Assembly: GCA_012026885.1 (NCBI GenBank)
Contig: VEPL01000025.1
Span: forward strand, 544,595-608,594
Length of the DNA stretch: 64,000 nt
Source: Betaproteobacteria bacterium
GTDB lineage: Bacteria > Pseudomonadota > Gammaproteobacteria > Burkholderiales > Rhodocyclaceae
Reading direction: 5' to 3'
The translations under genes were made by a program, and so were the position numbers. Of the stretch, positions 40,223-51,214 are shown piece by piece; positions within the stretch are counted from its first letter, which is position 1, and every line of letters starts with the position of its first letter. Below the pieces are notes generated by a model that saw only the letters and a list, made by a program, of their open reading frames with translations, was not told the origin of the DNA and ran no database searches.

Positions 40223-41752
40223 TCAGTGCTGGTGCGCGCGCGGCCGGAGCGCGGTGATCACCCATTCCCCCGGTTGCCGTTCGACGAACTCGAAGTCGAC
40301 GGCCGTGCCCGGCTTGATCGCGGCGGCCAGCGCCGGATTGGCGAACACGAAATCCATCTTCATCGCCGGCCATTTCAGGCTCGCCACGGGCTCGTGGGAA
40401 ATGGTCGCCGTCCCCGTCGCCGCGTCGACGGCATTCAGTATGCCGACCGCCTGGTGCCCGACCGCCGCCGGCTTGCCTGCGGCAGGAGAATCGGCCTTCT
40501 GCATGCCGCCCAGCGCCGCCTTCAGGTTGCTTTCGGCGTCGATCAGGAAATTGGCGGAAGTGACGACCATGTCGCCTTCCCTGATGCCATGCAGAACCTG
40601 TACGAAGTCGCCGCCGTGCGTGCCGAGCTTGACCGGCCGCGGGTCGAAACGGCCTTCGCCGGTCTGCACGATGACAACCTGGCGCTTGCCGGTATCGATG
40701 ACGGCCGAATTCGGCACGCTGACCACGGCGTTCGCGCCGGCCACCGGAATCTCCACTTCGGCGAACATCGCCGGCTTCAGCCGGCCCTTCGGGTTGGCCA
40801 GTTCGATGCGCACCGGGACCGTCCGCGTTTCCGCCTTGAGCGTCGGATAGACGTAGGCGATGCGCCCCTCGAAGACCTCGCCGGGGTAGGCGTTGATCCT
40901 GATTTTTGCCTCCTGGCCGACGTTGACCGCGGCAATGTCCTGCTCGAAGACTTCGGCCTGGACCCAGACGCTGGAAATGTCGGCGATCTGGTAGAGCATC
41001 TCGCCGGGCATGAAGCGCATGCCCTGTACCGCCTTCTTGTCGGTGACGATGCCGGCCACCGGCGCGCGGAAGGTCAGCGTCCGCCGCGCGTTGCCGGAAC
41101 GGGACAGCGCCTTGATCTGTTCTTCGGAAATGTCCCAGTTCTTGAGCCGCTGCAGGCTGGAGTCGGCCAGTTGCTGCATCGCGCCCTGCGCCTCGCCGCC
41201 GGCGTCGTTCAACTGGCCGACGCCTTGGGCGGCGATCGCGTGTTCGCGCTGGGCCGAGACCAGTTCCGGGCTATAGACCTCGAACAGCGGCTGGCCACGG
41301 CTGACCGGCTGGCCGCTGGTATTGACGTAGAGACGCTCGATGTAGCCCTCGAACTTGGCGGTCACCGTATAAGTCCGGCTTTCGTCGATGTCGACGCGGC
41401 CGCTGGCGCGCACGGTCCTGTCCAGCATCTGAAGCTTCGCTGGCGTGGCCTTGACGCCCATTTTCTGGATCTTCTCGGCGCTGATCTTGAGGCCGCTTTC
41501 CCCTTCGCTTTCCGCCTCCCCTTCATAGACCGGGATGTAGTCCATCCCCATCGGGTCCTTCTTCGGCGTCGGCGAGGTATCGGGAAGCCCCATCGGGTTG
41601 CGGTAGTAGAGGAGCTTTTTGCCTCCCTTTCCGGCGTCGACCACGGCAGTCGGGGCGGCTGTCTCGGGTATCGGCGGCGCGAAGCGCTGTCCGGCGAAGT
41701 ACCCGGCGGCCAGCGCCAGCGCGACGATGGCAAGGGTTGGTGCGGCTTTCAC
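40223..41752 (-). CDS. cusB: efflux RND periplasmic adaptor, CusB family
   Basis: N-terminal LLYYRNPMGLPDTSPTPKKDPMGMDYIPVY metal-binding-like motif, then adaptor hairpin and barrel. Confidence 0.92.
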   Translation of the reverse strand: MKAAPTLAIVALALAAGYFAGQRFAPPIPETAAPTAVVDAGKGGKKLLYYRNPMGLPDTSPTPKKDPMGMDYIPVYEGEAESEGESGLKISAEKIQKMGVKATPAKLQMLDRTVRASGRVDIDESRTYTVTAKFEGYIERLYVNTSGQPVSRGQPLFEVYSPELVSAQREHAIAAQGVGQLNDAGGEAQGAMQQLADSSLQRLKNWDISEEQIKALSRSGNARRTLTFRAPVAGIVTDKKAVQGMRFMPGEMLYQIADISSVWVQAEVFEQDIAAVNVGQEAKIRINAYPGEVFEGRIAYVYPTLKAETRTVPVRIELANPKGRLKPAMFAEVEIPVAGANAVVSVPNSAVIDTGKRQVVIVQTGEGRFDPRPVKLGTHGGDFVQVLHGIREGDMVVTSANFLIDAESNLKAALGGMQKADSPAAGKPAAVGHQAVGILNAVDAATGTATISHEPVASLKWPAMKMDFVFANPALAAAIKPGTAVDFEFVERQPGEWVITALRPRAHQH

Positions 41753-43002
41753 AATTCTTCTCCGATGAGTCGTTCGATTTCCGCGAGGCTAGCCTGCTGG
41801 CCGGCCTGGGCACGCAGCAGGCCGAGGCGGGCGTTGCGGATCTGGCGCTGGGCGTCGAGCACGGTGGCGAAATCGACCTTGCCGGTCTCGTAGCCGGCCA
41901 GCGCCGAGCGGAAGGTCAGCTCGGCCTGCGGCAGCAGGCGCTCGCGGGCGATCCGTTCCGTCGCCCGTGCCGCGTCGAGCCCAGCCAGCGTGCCGCCGAG
42001 TTCGCCGGCCAGGCGGTGGCCGAGCGCCTCGCGGCGGGCCGCGGCGGCTTCGAGCATGCGCTCGGCCTCGCGCTCCTGGCTGCGGCGGGCGCCCTGCTGT
42101 AGCGGAATGCTCATCTCGAACATCAGGTTCCAGGCATCGACGCTGTTCTGCATCTGGATCGGCTGGATGCCGACGATGAAATCCGGATAGCGGTTGCGGT
42201 AGGCGAGTTCGCGGCTCTTGTCGGCGCCGTCGACGCGGGCCGCCTCGGCGGCAAGCTGGGGATTGGCTCGGCGCAGGCGCTCGCCGAGGGCGGTGGCATC
42301 AAGTCCGGGGGGAAGCGGGCGCAGCGCGGCCGGGGCGGCGAGCGGCGCTGTCGGCGGGCGGGCGAGCAGGGCGTTGATCTGGGTGGTGGCGCGGCGCAGG
42401 TCCGTCTCGAGCACGACCTGTTCGGATTCCAGCTGGCTGCGCTCGACCTGGGCACGGATGGCGTCCTGCTGCGCGGCGAGGCCACCGGCATAGCGGGCTT
42501 GGGCGATGCGCTCGAGCTGGCCGGCCAGCGCGATGTTTTCGCGGGCGATGCGCAGCGAGTGATCGGTCTGCCAGTACTGGACGTAAAGCAGCTTGATGCG
42601 TGCAGCCACCTCGACCCAGGCCTCGACGGCGCGGTTGCCGGCCTGTTCCGCCTCGGCCGCGGCGATGTCGCGGCGCAGGTCGCGCTTGCCCCAGAAGGGC
42701 AGCGGCTGGGCGAGCAGGTACTTGGTCTCGCCGACCTGGGAAGGCGCCAGCGTCGGGCTGCGCGTGTCGTTGCGCGTGATGTTCTCCAGCTCGATGCGCA
42801 GGAAGGGGTCGGGCAAGGCACCGGCGCTGCCTACGCGTTCGCGCGCCGCCTCGGCCTCGAGCCGGCTGCCGCGCAGGTCGGGGCTGGCCTCGCGGGCTAT
42901 CGCCAGCAGCGACTCGACGTCGGCACCGGGAAGCGGTTCGGCGGTAGCGATGGTCGCCAGTCCGAAAAATCCGGCCGCGAGAGCAATGGTTGCGCGTTTC
43001 AT
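41749..43002 (-). CDS. TolC-family outer membrane protein of the metal efflux system
   Basis: OEP-type repeats; 4-bp overlap with cusB. Confidence 0.88.
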   Translation of the reverse strand: MKRATIALAAGFFGLATIATAEPLPGADVESLLAIAREASPDLRGSRLEAEAARERVGSAGALPDPFLRIELENITRNDTRSPTLAPSQVGETKYLLAQPLPFWGKRDLRRDIAAAEAEQAGNRAVEAWVEVAARIKLLYVQYWQTDHSLRIARENIALAGQLERIAQARYAGGLAAQQDAIRAQVERSQLESEQVVLETDLRRATTQINALLARPPTAPLAAPAALRPLPPGLDATALGERLRRANPQLAAEAARVDGADKSRELAYRNRYPDFIVGIQPIQMQNSVDAWNLMFEMSIPLQQGARRSQEREAERMLEAAAARREALGHRLAGELGGTLAGLDAARATERIARERLLPQAELTFRSALAGYETGKVDFATVLDAQRQIRNARLGLLRAQAGQQASLAEIERLIGEEL

Positions 43003-43008
43003 GGCGTG

Positions 43009-43578
43009 TTAATGGCTATGGCGACTGCCGTCGCGGTGAATGTGCACCTTCCCCGATTCCGCCGGCACGGCTTCATTTGCGGGGGCGGCAGCTTCCGGGG
43101 TGGCCTGCGGTTGCGCCAGGGCGGGCGGCAGCGGCGCCGGCGCAGGCCGAATGACGCCGACGGCGTGCCGGTAGACCATTTCGCCACCCAGCCAGCCGGT
43201 CACGGCGAAGGCGCCGGAAACCACCAGCAGCGCAGCCGGCAGCCCGGCATGTACCGGATAGCCCCGGCGTTGCCGGGCGAGGTCCCAGCCGGCCAGCAGC
43301 ACCAGTGCGGCAGTCGCGCCAAGCGCCCAGTCGCGATGGCGCAGCATGACCACGTGGCCGGCGGCATCGTGCTCGACGGTCGCGAATGCCTGCCAGCCGA
43401 ACCCGGCGGCGACCAGTGCCGAAAAGGCAGCCAGCGGCAGCAGCAGGCGTCCGGCCACGCCCGCTGCCTGCGTTCCCGGCAAGATGCGCGCGGCGAGCAA
43501 CAGGAGCGTTGCCGTGAACACGAGGGCGATCGGGAAATGGACCGCCGCCGGATGCCAGTTCGGGACGATGTCGGGCAT
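43009..43578 (-). CDS. DUF2231-like membrane protein
   Basis: [26 protein letters not shown], several TM segments, His-rich C-terminus [11 protein letters not shown]. Confidence 0.75.
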   Translation of the reverse strand: MPDIVPNWHPAAVHFPIALVFTATLLLLAARILPGTQAAGVAGRLLLPLAAFSALVAAGFGWQAFATVEHDAAGHVVMLRHRDWALGATAALVLLAGWDLARQRRGYPVHAGLPAALLVVSGAFAVTGWLGGEMVYRHAVGVIRPAPAPLPPALAQPQATPEAAAPANEAVPAESGKVHIHRDGSRHSH

Positions 43579-43587
43579 GAGCCGGTT

Positions 43588-43914
43588 TTACTTCGCCAGT
43601 TCGTAACGGCTGACGATGGCATTGCTGCCCTTCATCTCGGCCACGAAGCGAATCTTGTCGCCCGGCTTCAGCCTGTCCAGCCAGGCCTTGTCGGCGACGC
43701 CGAAGGCCATGGTCATCGGCGGCATGCCAATGCTGTCGATCTGGCCGTGCTGGATGACGACCTCGCCGGCTGCCTTGTCGATCTTCTTGACGACGCCGTC
43801 GGCGAGCGGGGCACCCTTGACGGCGGCCGGCTTCGGCCCGGCATGGTCATGCTGGGCGAGAGCGGCGGGAACGGGCGCGACGAGCGCGGCGAGCAGGGCA
43901 AGGGCGAAGCGCAT
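43588..43914 (-). CDS. cusF: CusF-like periplasmic copper-binding protein
   Basis: signal peptide; [34 protein letters not shown]. Confidence 0.88.
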   Translation of the reverse strand: MRFALALLAALVAPVPAALAQHDHAGPKPAAVKGAPLADGVVKKIDKAAGEVVIQHGQIDSIGMPPMTMAFGVADKAWLDRLKPGDKIRFVAEMKGSNAIVSRYELAK

Positions 43915-43981
43915 GGCGGAATCCTCAGTAAGGCGACGCGCCGATTGTGGGCGCGCGCGGTCGACGCCGGCCTGACGGCAA

Positions 43982-43999
43982 GATTACAAACCTGTAATC
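43982..43999. promoter_or_regulatory. perfect inverted repeat, candidate CusR/CopR box
   Basis: GATTACA-AACC-TGTAATC in the divergent cusF/cusR intergenic region. Confidence 0.7.
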
Positions 44000-44037
44000 G
44001 ATGCCGCGCCCGGCGCGTCTCGGGCACAATGCGGCCC

Positions 44038-44709
44038 ATGAAAATCCTCATTGTCGAAGACGAGGTGCGAACTGGCGATTACCTCCGGCAGGGACTGACG
44101 GAAGCAGGGTTCACCGTCGACCTGGTGCGCGACGGCACCGACGGGATGCACGAGGCGCTCTCCGGCGTGCACGACCTCGTCGTCCTCGATGTGAACCTGC
44201 CCGGGCTGGACGGCTGGCAGGTACTCAAGGCCTTGCGGGCAGCCGGCCGCGACCTGCCGGTACTCTTCCTGACCGCCCGCGACCAGGTCGAGGACCGTGT
44301 GCGCGGGCTCGAGCTCGGGGCCGACGACTACCTCGTCAAACCCTTCGCCTTTACCGAACTGCTCGCCCGCGTACGCACGCTGCTCCGGCGCGGCCGCTCG
44401 CGCGAGGGCGGAGCGCTCGTTCTCGCCGACCTCGAACTGGACGTCCTTCGCCGGCGGGCGACCCGCGGCGGCCGGCGCATCGACCTGACCGCCAAGGAAT
44501 TCGCGCTGCTTGAGCTGTTCCTGCGGCGGCCGGGCGAAGTGCTCTCGCGCACCTTCATTGCATCGCAGGTCTGGGACATGAATTTCGATTCCGATACCAA
44601 TGTCGTCGAGGTCGCCATCCGTCGCCTGCGCGCCAAGGTGGATGACGATTTCGATGCCAAACTGATCCATACCGTGCGCGGGATGGGTTACGTGATGGAG
44701 GCGCGCTGA
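44038..44709 (+). CDS. cusR: heavy-metal response regulator, OmpR family
   Basis: [30 protein letters not shown]...[18 protein letters not shown]; winged-helix C-terminus. Confidence 0.93.
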   Translation: MKILIVEDEVRTGDYLRQGLTEAGFTVDLVRDGTDGMHEALSGVHDLVVLDVNLPGLDGWQVLKALRAAGRDLPVLFLTARDQVEDRVRGLELGADDYLVKPFAFTELLARVRTLLRRGRSREGGALVLADLELDVLRRRATRGGRRIDLTAKEFALLELFLRRPGEVLSRTFIASQVWDMNFDSDTNVVEVAIRRLRAKVDDDFDAKLIHTVRGMGYVMEAR

Positions 44710-44711
44710 GC

Positions 44712-46070
44712 GTGGCGGCCTGGCGCCATTCGGTGACCCTGCGCCTGGCGCTGGCCTTTGCGCTGCTGGCGGCCGTGGTGTTCGCGGTGCTCGGCATCTA
44801 CCTCGGCCGCGCCGCCGACGCTCACATGGCCGAGCTGGATGCCCACGAATTGATGGGAAAGCTGGCGCTCGTCCGCCATTTCGCTGCCCGCGAGACGGAC
44901 GCTGCGGCACTCGCGGACCGGCTCGCCGATGCGCTGACTGGCGAGCACGGGGTGATCGTCGCGGTCGACGGCTCGCAGGGGCCGGTTTTCCGCTGGCCCG
45001 ATGCCGGTGAAGCCGAGGCGCTAGCGGCTGCCGCGGGCGCCGTCGGCGAAACGCCTGTGCGCCTCGCGGTCGGTGGTCGCGAGGTGCGTGCCGTCGGCGG
45101 ACCGCTGGCTGTTCCGGCAGGCGGCGAAGCGCGCGTCGTCGTCGCGCGCGACATCGGCCATCACACCGATTTTCTGGCCGGCCTCAACCGCGATTTCTGG
45201 CTGGCGCTGCTGGCGGCGGCGGCGCTGACGGTCGGTGTCGGGGCACTGATCGCCCGCCGTGGCATGCGTCCGGTACTCGACCTGGCGCATACGGCCGGCC
45301 GCATCTCGGCCGGCCGCCTGGCCGAGCGTATCCCGGCGGCCGGGGTGCCGCCGGAGCTGGAGGAACTGGTGCAGGCATTCAACGCCATGCTCGCCCGCCT
45401 CGAGGAGTCTTTCCGCCGCCTGTCCGATTTTTCCGCCGACCTTGCGCACGAATTGCGCACGCCCATCCACGCCTTGCGCATGCAGACCGAGGTGTCGCTC
45501 GGCCGCGAGCGCAGCGTCGCCGAATACCGCGATCTGCTTGCCGCCAATCTCGAGGAATACGATCGCCTGGCGCGCATCATCGCCGACATGCTGTTCCTCG
45601 CGAAGGCCGATCACGGGCTGGTGGTTCCTCACCGCGAACCGGTCGATCTCGGCGCGCTCTGCCGTCGCCTGGTCGAGTACTACGGGGTGCTGACCGACCG
45701 CCTGGCGTTCGATGACGAGGCGCCGCTCCCGCCGGTGCAGGGCGATGCGCTGATGCTCGAACGCGCGATCGGGAATCTGCTTGCCAATGCCATCGGCCAC
45801 AGCCCGCCCGACGAGCCCGTGTCACTGCGCCTGACCGGCGAAGACGGGGCCGTTTGCATCGCCGTCATCAACGGCGGGCCAGCGATTCCGGAATCCGCCC
45901 GCGAGCGCATCTTCGACCGCTTCGTGCGGCTTGGGCAGGGCGACGAGGGCAGCGGCCTCGGGCTCGCCATCGCCCGCTCCATCATTGACGCACACGGTGG
46001 CAGCATCGACGTGCGCTCGCGCGAGGGCGAAACCGTGTTCCGCGTCCGCCTGTCGCTCGCAAATTCTTGA
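44712..46070 (+). CDS. cusS: heavy-metal sensor histidine kinase
   Basis: HAMP, FSADLAHELRTPIHALRMQTEVSL H-box, N/G boxes, GSGLGLAIARSI. Confidence 0.92.
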   Translation: MAAWRHSVTLRLALAFALLAAVVFAVLGIYLGRAADAHMAELDAHELMGKLALVRHFAARETDAAALADRLADALTGEHGVIVAVDGSQGPVFRWPDAGEAEALAAAAGAVGETPVRLAVGGREVRAVGGPLAVPAGGEARVVVARDIGHHTDFLAGLNRDFWLALLAAAALTVGVGALIARRGMRPVLDLAHTAGRISAGRLAERIPAAGVPPELEELVQAFNAMLARLEESFRRLSDFSADLAHELRTPIHALRMQTEVSLGRERSVAEYRDLLAANLEEYDRLARIIADMLFLAKADHGLVVPHREPVDLGALCRRLVEYYGVLTDRLAFDDEAPLPPVQGDALMLERAIGNLLANAIGHSPPDEPVSLRLTGEDGAVCIAVINGGPAIPESARERIFDRFVRLGQGDEGSGLGLAIARSIIDAHGGSIDVRSREGETVFRVRLSLANS

Positions 46071-46124
46071 TCTGCATCGGCGCGCGGGCGCCGGCGAACG
46101 GCTAGCCTGCGGCTTTCATTGCCG

Positions 46125-46871
46125 ATGACGCTTGTCACCATGACCATCCGTCCGCTTACCTTTGCCGCCATCGGGCGTGCCCTCGCGGCCGGCTGGCGAA
46201 TCGTCGGCGCTACCCGGGGCGCGAGCCTGGTCTACGCCGCATTCTTCGTCGGTGCCGGCGCGGCGATCATGGGCGGACTGCTGGCGCTCGGCTACGCGCC
46301 CTTCGTCATCGCCGCAGCCGGTGGCTTCATGCTGGTCGGCCCGGCCATCCTCGCCGGCTTCTTCGGCATCGCGCAGGCGCTGGAGGATGGTGGTGCGGCG
46401 GGTCCCGGCGCGCCGCTCGCCGGCTTTCGCGCGGCGGCGGGGGCGACCTGGGCGCTGGCGCTGGTCTGCGGCCTGCTGTTCATGATCTTCGTCACCGACG
46501 CGGCCATCCTTTACGCCTACATGGTCGGTGGCGAACCGGTCTGGCTCGCCGACCTCGTGCCGGTCGCCGGCGGTGTCGTCCGCTTCGTGCAGTGGGCGGC
46601 GGTCTCGGGCCTGGTCGTCGCCCTGCTGCTCTATGGCGTCTCGGCCTTCGCGGTACCGCTCCTGTGCGAACGGCGCGCCGGGCTGGTCGATGCCGTCGCG
46701 GCGAGCGTGCGCGTGGTGCTAAGCAACTTCGGGCCGGCGATTTTCTGGGCTTTCTTTCTGTCGACCGCGATCATCGCCAGTGTCCTGCTCCTGCCCCTGC
46801 TGTTGCTGACCCTGCCGTGGCTGGCCTACGCCAGCCGGGCCTTGTACCGCGAGGTGCTGCCGCCGGGCTGA
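46125..46871 (+). CDS. DUF2189-like membrane protein
   Basis: LAAGWRIVGATRGASLVYAAFFV, GGFMLVGPAILAGFFGIAQALE. Confidence 0.75.
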   Translation: MTLVTMTIRPLTFAAIGRALAAGWRIVGATRGASLVYAAFFVGAGAAIMGGLLALGYAPFVIAAAGGFMLVGPAILAGFFGIAQALEDGGAAGPGAPLAGFRAAAGATWALALVCGLLFMIFVTDAAILYAYMVGGEPVWLADLVPVAGGVVRFVQWAAVSGLVVALLLYGVSAFAVPLLCERRAGLVDAVAASVRVVLSNFGPAIFWAFFLSTAIIASVLLLPLLLLTLPWLAYASRALYREVLPPG

Positions 46872-46930
46872 GCGGATGCTGCGGTGCGGCACCGGTATAA
46901 TGCCGCCTTTCCGCAATTCCGAAGCCCGCC

Positions 46931-48505
46931 GTGTCCGCACTCGACCAGGAAATCTCCCGCCGCCGCACCTTCGCCATCATCTCGCACCCCGACGCGGGCA
47001 AGACCACGCTGACCGAAAAGCTGCTGTGGTTCGGCGGCGCCATCCAGGTCGCCGGCGAGGTGCGCGCGCGCAAGGCATCGCGCCATGCGACCTCGGACTG
47101 GATGGAACTGGAGAAGCAGCGCGGCATCTCGGTGACCTCGTCGGTCATGCAGTTCCCCTACCGCGAGTGCATGATCAACCTCCTCGACACGCCGGGCCAC
47201 GAGGATTTCTCGGAAGACACCTACCGTACGCTGACGGCCGTCGATTCGGCGGTCATGGTGATCGACTCGGTCAACGGTGTCGAAGCGCAGACGATCAAGC
47301 TCCTGAACGTCTGCCGCATGCGCGACACGCCGATCCTCACCTTCATCAACAAGCTCGACCGCGAAGGCAAGGAGCCGATCGACCTGCTCGACGAAATCGA
47401 GTCGGTGCTCGGCATCCAGTGCGCGCCGATGACCTGGCCGATCGGCATGGGCAAGCGTTTCCGCGGCGTCTATCACCTCTACGACGACGCCATCGCCTTC
47501 TTCGACCCGCAGGCCGAGAAAGGTACGGCGGAAATGATCCAGGGGCTCGACAACCCGCGTCTGGACGAACTGATCGGCAGCCAGGCCGACGAGTTGCGCA
47601 GCGACATCGAACTGGTGCGCGGCGCTTCGCACCCGTTCGAAGCGGATGCCTATCTTAGCGGCAAGCAGTGCCCGGTCTTCTTCGGCTCGGCGGTCAACAA
47701 CTTCGGCGTGCAGAGCCTGCTCGATGCCGTCGTCGATCTCTCGCCGGCGCCCATCGCGCGGCCGGCGGTGACGCGCAAGGTCGAGCCGAACGAGGCGAAG
47801 TTCTCCGGCTTCGTGTTCAAGATCCAGGCCAACATGGATCCCAAGCACCGCGACCGCATCGCCTTTCTGCGCGTCTGCTCGGGGCGCTTCGACCGGGGCA
47901 TGAAGGTGAAGCAGGTGGCGACCGGCAAGACCCTGTCGATCAACAACGCCATCACCTTCATGGCGCGCGACCGCTCGACCACCGATGAAGCCTGGCCGGG
48001 CGACATCATCGGCATCCCGAACCACGGCACGATCCGCCTCGGCGAAACCTTCACCGAGGGCGAGGAACTGCGCTTCACCGGCATTCCGTCTTTTGCGCCG
48101 GAACTGTTCAAACTGGCGCGCATCGCCAATCCGCTCAAGATCAAGCAACTGCAAAAGGGACTTCAGCAATTGGCTGAAGAAGGAGCGACCCAGTTGTTCC
48201 GCCCGGTTTCCGGTTCCGACCTGATCCTCGGCGCGGTCGGCTCGCTGCAGTTCGACGTCGTGGCCAGCCGGCTGGAAAACGAATACGGCGTACAGGTCAT
48301 CTTCGAGCACTACAACTGCGCGACGGCGCGCTGGATTACTGGCGATGCCGGCGAACTGCGCCAGCTGTCCGAGCGCTACAGCGCCAACGTCGCGCTCGAC
48401 GGCGCCGACGACCCGGTCTATCTGGCCCCCAACAACGTCTACCTGAACATGGTCAAGGAAAAGTACCCGAACCTGCGCTTCCTCGAAGCGCGCGAGGTCG
48501 CCTAG
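46931..48505 (+). CDS. prfC: peptide chain release factor 3
   Basis: [51 protein letters not shown]. Confidence 0.96.
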   Translation: MSALDQEISRRRTFAIISHPDAGKTTLTEKLLWFGGAIQVAGEVRARKASRHATSDWMELEKQRGISVTSSVMQFPYRECMINLLDTPGHEDFSEDTYRTLTAVDSAVMVIDSVNGVEAQTIKLLNVCRMRDTPILTFINKLDREGKEPIDLLDEIESVLGIQCAPMTWPIGMGKRFRGVYHLYDDAIAFFDPQAEKGTAEMIQGLDNPRLDELIGSQADELRSDIELVRGASHPFEADAYLSGKQCPVFFGSAVNNFGVQSLLDAVVDLSPAPIARPAVTRKVEPNEAKFSGFVFKIQANMDPKHRDRIAFLRVCSGRFDRGMKVKQVATGKTLSINNAITFMARDRSTTDEAWPGDIIGIPNHGTIRLGETFTEGEELRFTGIPSFAPELFKLARIANPLKIKQLQKGLQQLAEEGATQLFRPVSGSDLILGAVGSLQFDVVASRLENEYGVQVIFEHYNCATARWITGDAGELRQLSERYSANVALDGADDPVYLAPNNVYLNMVKEKYPNLRFLEAREVA

Positions 48506-48969
48506 GACGAGTTGCCGGCGGCCGGTACCCGCCGCGCCAGCAGCCGGTCGAGCTGGTTGGCGAAAGCTTGGCGGTCGGCCTGGCTGAAGGCGGGCGGGCC
48601 GCCGGTCTCGACGCCGCTGCTGCGCAACTGGTCCATGAAATTGCGCATGTCGAGCGACTGCCGGATATTTTCCTTTGAATACAGCTCGCCGCGCGGGTTG
48701 AGGGCGAGCCCGCCCCTTTCGATGATTGAAGCGGCGAGCGGGATGTCGGCGGTGATGACGAGGTCGCCGGCCTGGACGTTGTCGGCGATGTAATTGTCGG
48801 CGACGTCGAAGCCCTGGCCGACCTGGATGGCGCGGATGCCGGGGTAGGGCGGCGTCTTCAGCCACTGGTTGGCGACCAGCGTCAGCGGCAGCCGGGTGCG
48901 CGCGGCCACGCGGTAGAGGATTTCCTTGATGACGCCGGGGCAGGCGTCGGCATCGACCCAGATGTGCAT
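48502..48969 (-). CDS. YaiI/YqxD family protein
   Basis: [22 protein letters not shown]...[34 protein letters not shown]. Confidence 0.92.
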   Translation of the reverse strand: MHIWVDADACPGVIKEILYRVAARTRLPLTLVANQWLKTPPYPGIRAIQVGQGFDVADNYIADNVQAGDLVITADIPLAASIIERGGLALNPRGELYSKENIRQSLDMRNFMDQLRSSGVETGGPPAFSQADRQAFANQLDRLLARRVPAAGNSS

Positions 48970-49032
48970 GGCGGCGCGGCTGTCGTTGTGACCTGCGATA
49001 ATACGCGCCCTGACGAACAATCGGCTTCGCCC

Positions 49033-49929
49033 ATGTCCATCCAATGGTTCCCCGGCCACATGACCTCGGCCCGCAAGAAGGCGGCCGAGACGCTGGCCAT
49101 GGCCGACGTCGTCGTCGAGGTGCTCGACGCGCGCCTGCCGGTCGCTTCCAGCAACCCGATGATCCACGAGCTGCGCGCCTTCCGCCAGCGGCCGTGCCTC
49201 AAGCTGCTGAACAAGGCCGACCTCGCCGACCCGGCTGCGACGCAGGCCTGGCTGGCCCACTTCGCCGAGCAGCCGGGCGTGAAGGCGGTCGCTATCTCGT
49301 GCAAGAAGCCGGGCGACGTGGCCCGTGTGCCGTCACTCGCCCAGCAGCTGGCGCCGCACCGCAACGACGCGGTGAAGCCCTTGCGCCTGATGATCATGGG
49401 CATCCCCAACGTCGGCAAATCGACGCTGCTCAACGCCATGGTCAAGAAGAAGGTGGCGGCGGTCGGTGACCAGCCGGCAGTGACCAAGAGCCAGCAGCGC
49501 ATCGACATCAGTTCGCGACTGGTGTTGTTCGACACGCCGGGCATGCTGTGGCCGAAGATCGAGCACCCGGTCGACGGCCTGATGCTGGCGGCCAGCCACG
49601 CGGTCGGCGTCAATGCCTACCACGAGGAGGAGGTGGCGACCTGGCTCGCCGGCTTCCTGCTCGACCAATACCCGGCGCTGCTTGCCGCGCGCTACGGTCT
49701 GGCGCCGGCTGCGCTGGATGCTGCCGGCGTCATCGACGCGGTGGCGAAAAAGCGGGGCTGCCTGATCAAGGGGCGGCCCGGCGAATTCGACCGCGAGCGG
49801 GCCGCGCAGATCCTGCTGACCGATTACCGGACCGGCGTGCTCGGCCGGATCAGCCTCGAAACGCCGGTATTGCGCGCTCAAAGGACAAGCGTAGCAGTGC
49901 CCGTCGCGGTCGACCCCGAAACTCCCTGA
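49033..49929 (+). CDS. ylqF: ribosome biogenesis GTPase YlqF/RbgA
   Basis: [15 protein letters not shown], circularly permuted motifs NKADLAD and [14 protein letters not shown]. Confidence 0.94.
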   Translation: MSIQWFPGHMTSARKKAAETLAMADVVVEVLDARLPVASSNPMIHELRAFRQRPCLKLLNKADLADPAATQAWLAHFAEQPGVKAVAISCKKPGDVARVPSLAQQLAPHRNDAVKPLRLMIMGIPNVGKSTLLNAMVKKKVAAVGDQPAVTKSQQRIDISSRLVLFDTPGMLWPKIEHPVDGLMLAASHAVGVNAYHEEEVATWLAGFLLDQYPALLAARYGLAPAALDAAGVIDAVAKKRGCLIKGRPGEFDRERAAQILLTDYRTGVLGRISLETPVLRAQRTSVAVPVAVDPETP

Positions 49930-49948
49930 AAATCCGGGGAGCGGACGC

Positions 49949-50173
49949 TCAGGTGCCTGCGGCAGGCCCCGCGGTGAGCCGCGACCAGCGCATCCAGTGA
50001 CCGCAGGCCGAACGCGCGCGGCGTTCGGACCCATCCCACGGGCCGCCCTGGCACAAGCCGGTTGCCGTTTCGGCGGCGATCAGGACGCTGTCCGGGGTCT
50101 CCCCGGGCTGGCGTTCACCGCTCCAGCGCTCGCAGCTGGCACAACGCCGGCGGGCGACCGGCTGGCTCAGCAA
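49949..50173 (-). CDS. small Cys-containing hypothetical protein (TTG start)
   Basis: LLSQPVARRRCASCERWSGERQPGETPDSVLIAAETATGLCQGGPWDGSERRARSACGHWMRWSRL; overlaps rhodanese stop. Confidence 0.45.
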   Translation of the reverse strand: MLSQPVARRRCASCERWSGERQPGETPDSVLIAAETATGLCQGGPWDGSERRARSACGHWMRWSRLTAGPAAGT

Positions 50174-50610
50174 GTCTTGTCGGCGCGGCAGGTGCCGACG
50201 GCAGGTGCCGCCGCGGTCACCGGCCGGTTCTCGGCGCGCCAGCCCTTGATGCCGCTCTTGACGTTGTACACGGTGGCGTAGCCGGCCTGCTGCGACAGGT
50301 ACTGGCCTGCCGCCTTCGTGCGGTTGCCGCTGCGGCAGATGAGGATGACCGGCTCGCCCGGCTTGGCGATGGGCTTGACCTTTTCCAGCCAGGCCGGCGG
50401 ATCGGCGCGCCCTTTCTCGTCGAAGTAGGTGAGCAGGTGGCTGCCGGCGACGATGCCGGTTTCCGCCCATTCTGGTGCCGTGCGGATGTCGATGACGGGA
50501 ACACCGCTGCGCGCGAGGCGCTCCAGTTCGGCGTTGTCGATATCGATGACCTCGGCGAAGGCCGGCGAAGCTGCCAGAGCAGCGATCAGGGCGATGAGGC
50601 AAGGGCGCAT
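50167..50610 (-). CDS. rhodanese-like domain protein, exported
   Basis: signal peptide; VIDIRTAPEW...VILICRSGNRTKAAGQYL. Confidence 0.92.
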   Translation of the reverse strand: MRPCLIALIAALAASPAFAEVIDIDNAELERLARSGVPVIDIRTAPEWAETGIVAGSHLLTYFDEKGRADPPAWLEKVKPIAKPGEPVILICRSGNRTKAAGQYLSQQAGYATVYNVKSGIKGWRAENRPVTAAAPAVGTCRADKTC

Positions 50611-50689
50611 GGCGACTCCTCAGGATGCGTGGGCGAAATTATGTCAGCCATTGGTTCTGGGATAATCGGCGCTTTGCTTTGGTTCCCGC

Positions 50690-51214
50690 ATGGCGCTCAA
50701 ATCCACCATCTTCAAGGCCGACCTGCAGGTCGCCGACCTCGACCGCGGCCACTTCGCCGACTATGCACTGACGCTGGCTCGCCACCCGTCGGAGACGGAC
50801 GAGCGCATGATGGTGCGCCTGCTGGCCTTCGCGCTCCACGCCGGGCCCGACCTGGGTTTCGGGAAAGGCTTGTCGAGCGATGACGAACCCGCCTTGCAGG
50901 AAATCGATCCCGGCGGCGTCGTGCGGCGGCTGATCGAGGTCGGCATCCCGGACGAGAGCCGGGTGCGCAAGGCCTGCGGCCGTGCCGATGCCGTGGTCGT
51001 TCTGGCTTATGGCGGCCGCTCGGTCGACGTCTGGTGGGAACGCAACGCCGGCGCCTTCGCCCGCCTCGACAAGCTGACCGTCCTGCGCCTGACAGCCGAA
51101 GAGGGGTCTGCCCTGGCGGCACTCGCCGAACGTGGCATGAAGCTGGCCTGCACGATCCAGGAGGGCGTCGTCTATCTCGAGGGCATCGAACTGAAGCCGC
51201 AGCGGCTTCAGTGA
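50690..51214 (+). CDS. YaeQ family protein
   Basis: MALKSTIFKADLQVADLDRGHFADYALTLARHPSETDERMMVRLLAFALHA. Confidence 0.94.
   Translation: MALKSTIFKADLQVADLDRGHFADYALTLARHPSETDERMMVRLLAFALHAGPDLGFGKGLSSDDEPALQEIDPGGVVRRLIEVGIPDESRVRKACGRADAVVVLAYGGRSVDVWWERNAGAFARLDKLTVLRLTAEEGSALAALAERGMKLACTIQEGVVYLEGIELKPQRLQ

Noticed and set aside
43588-43914. CusF-like protein with Pro where E. coli CusF has the copper-contacting Trp
   Set aside because: GMPPMTM-type variants are, as far as I recall, common in this family; not notable on its own.
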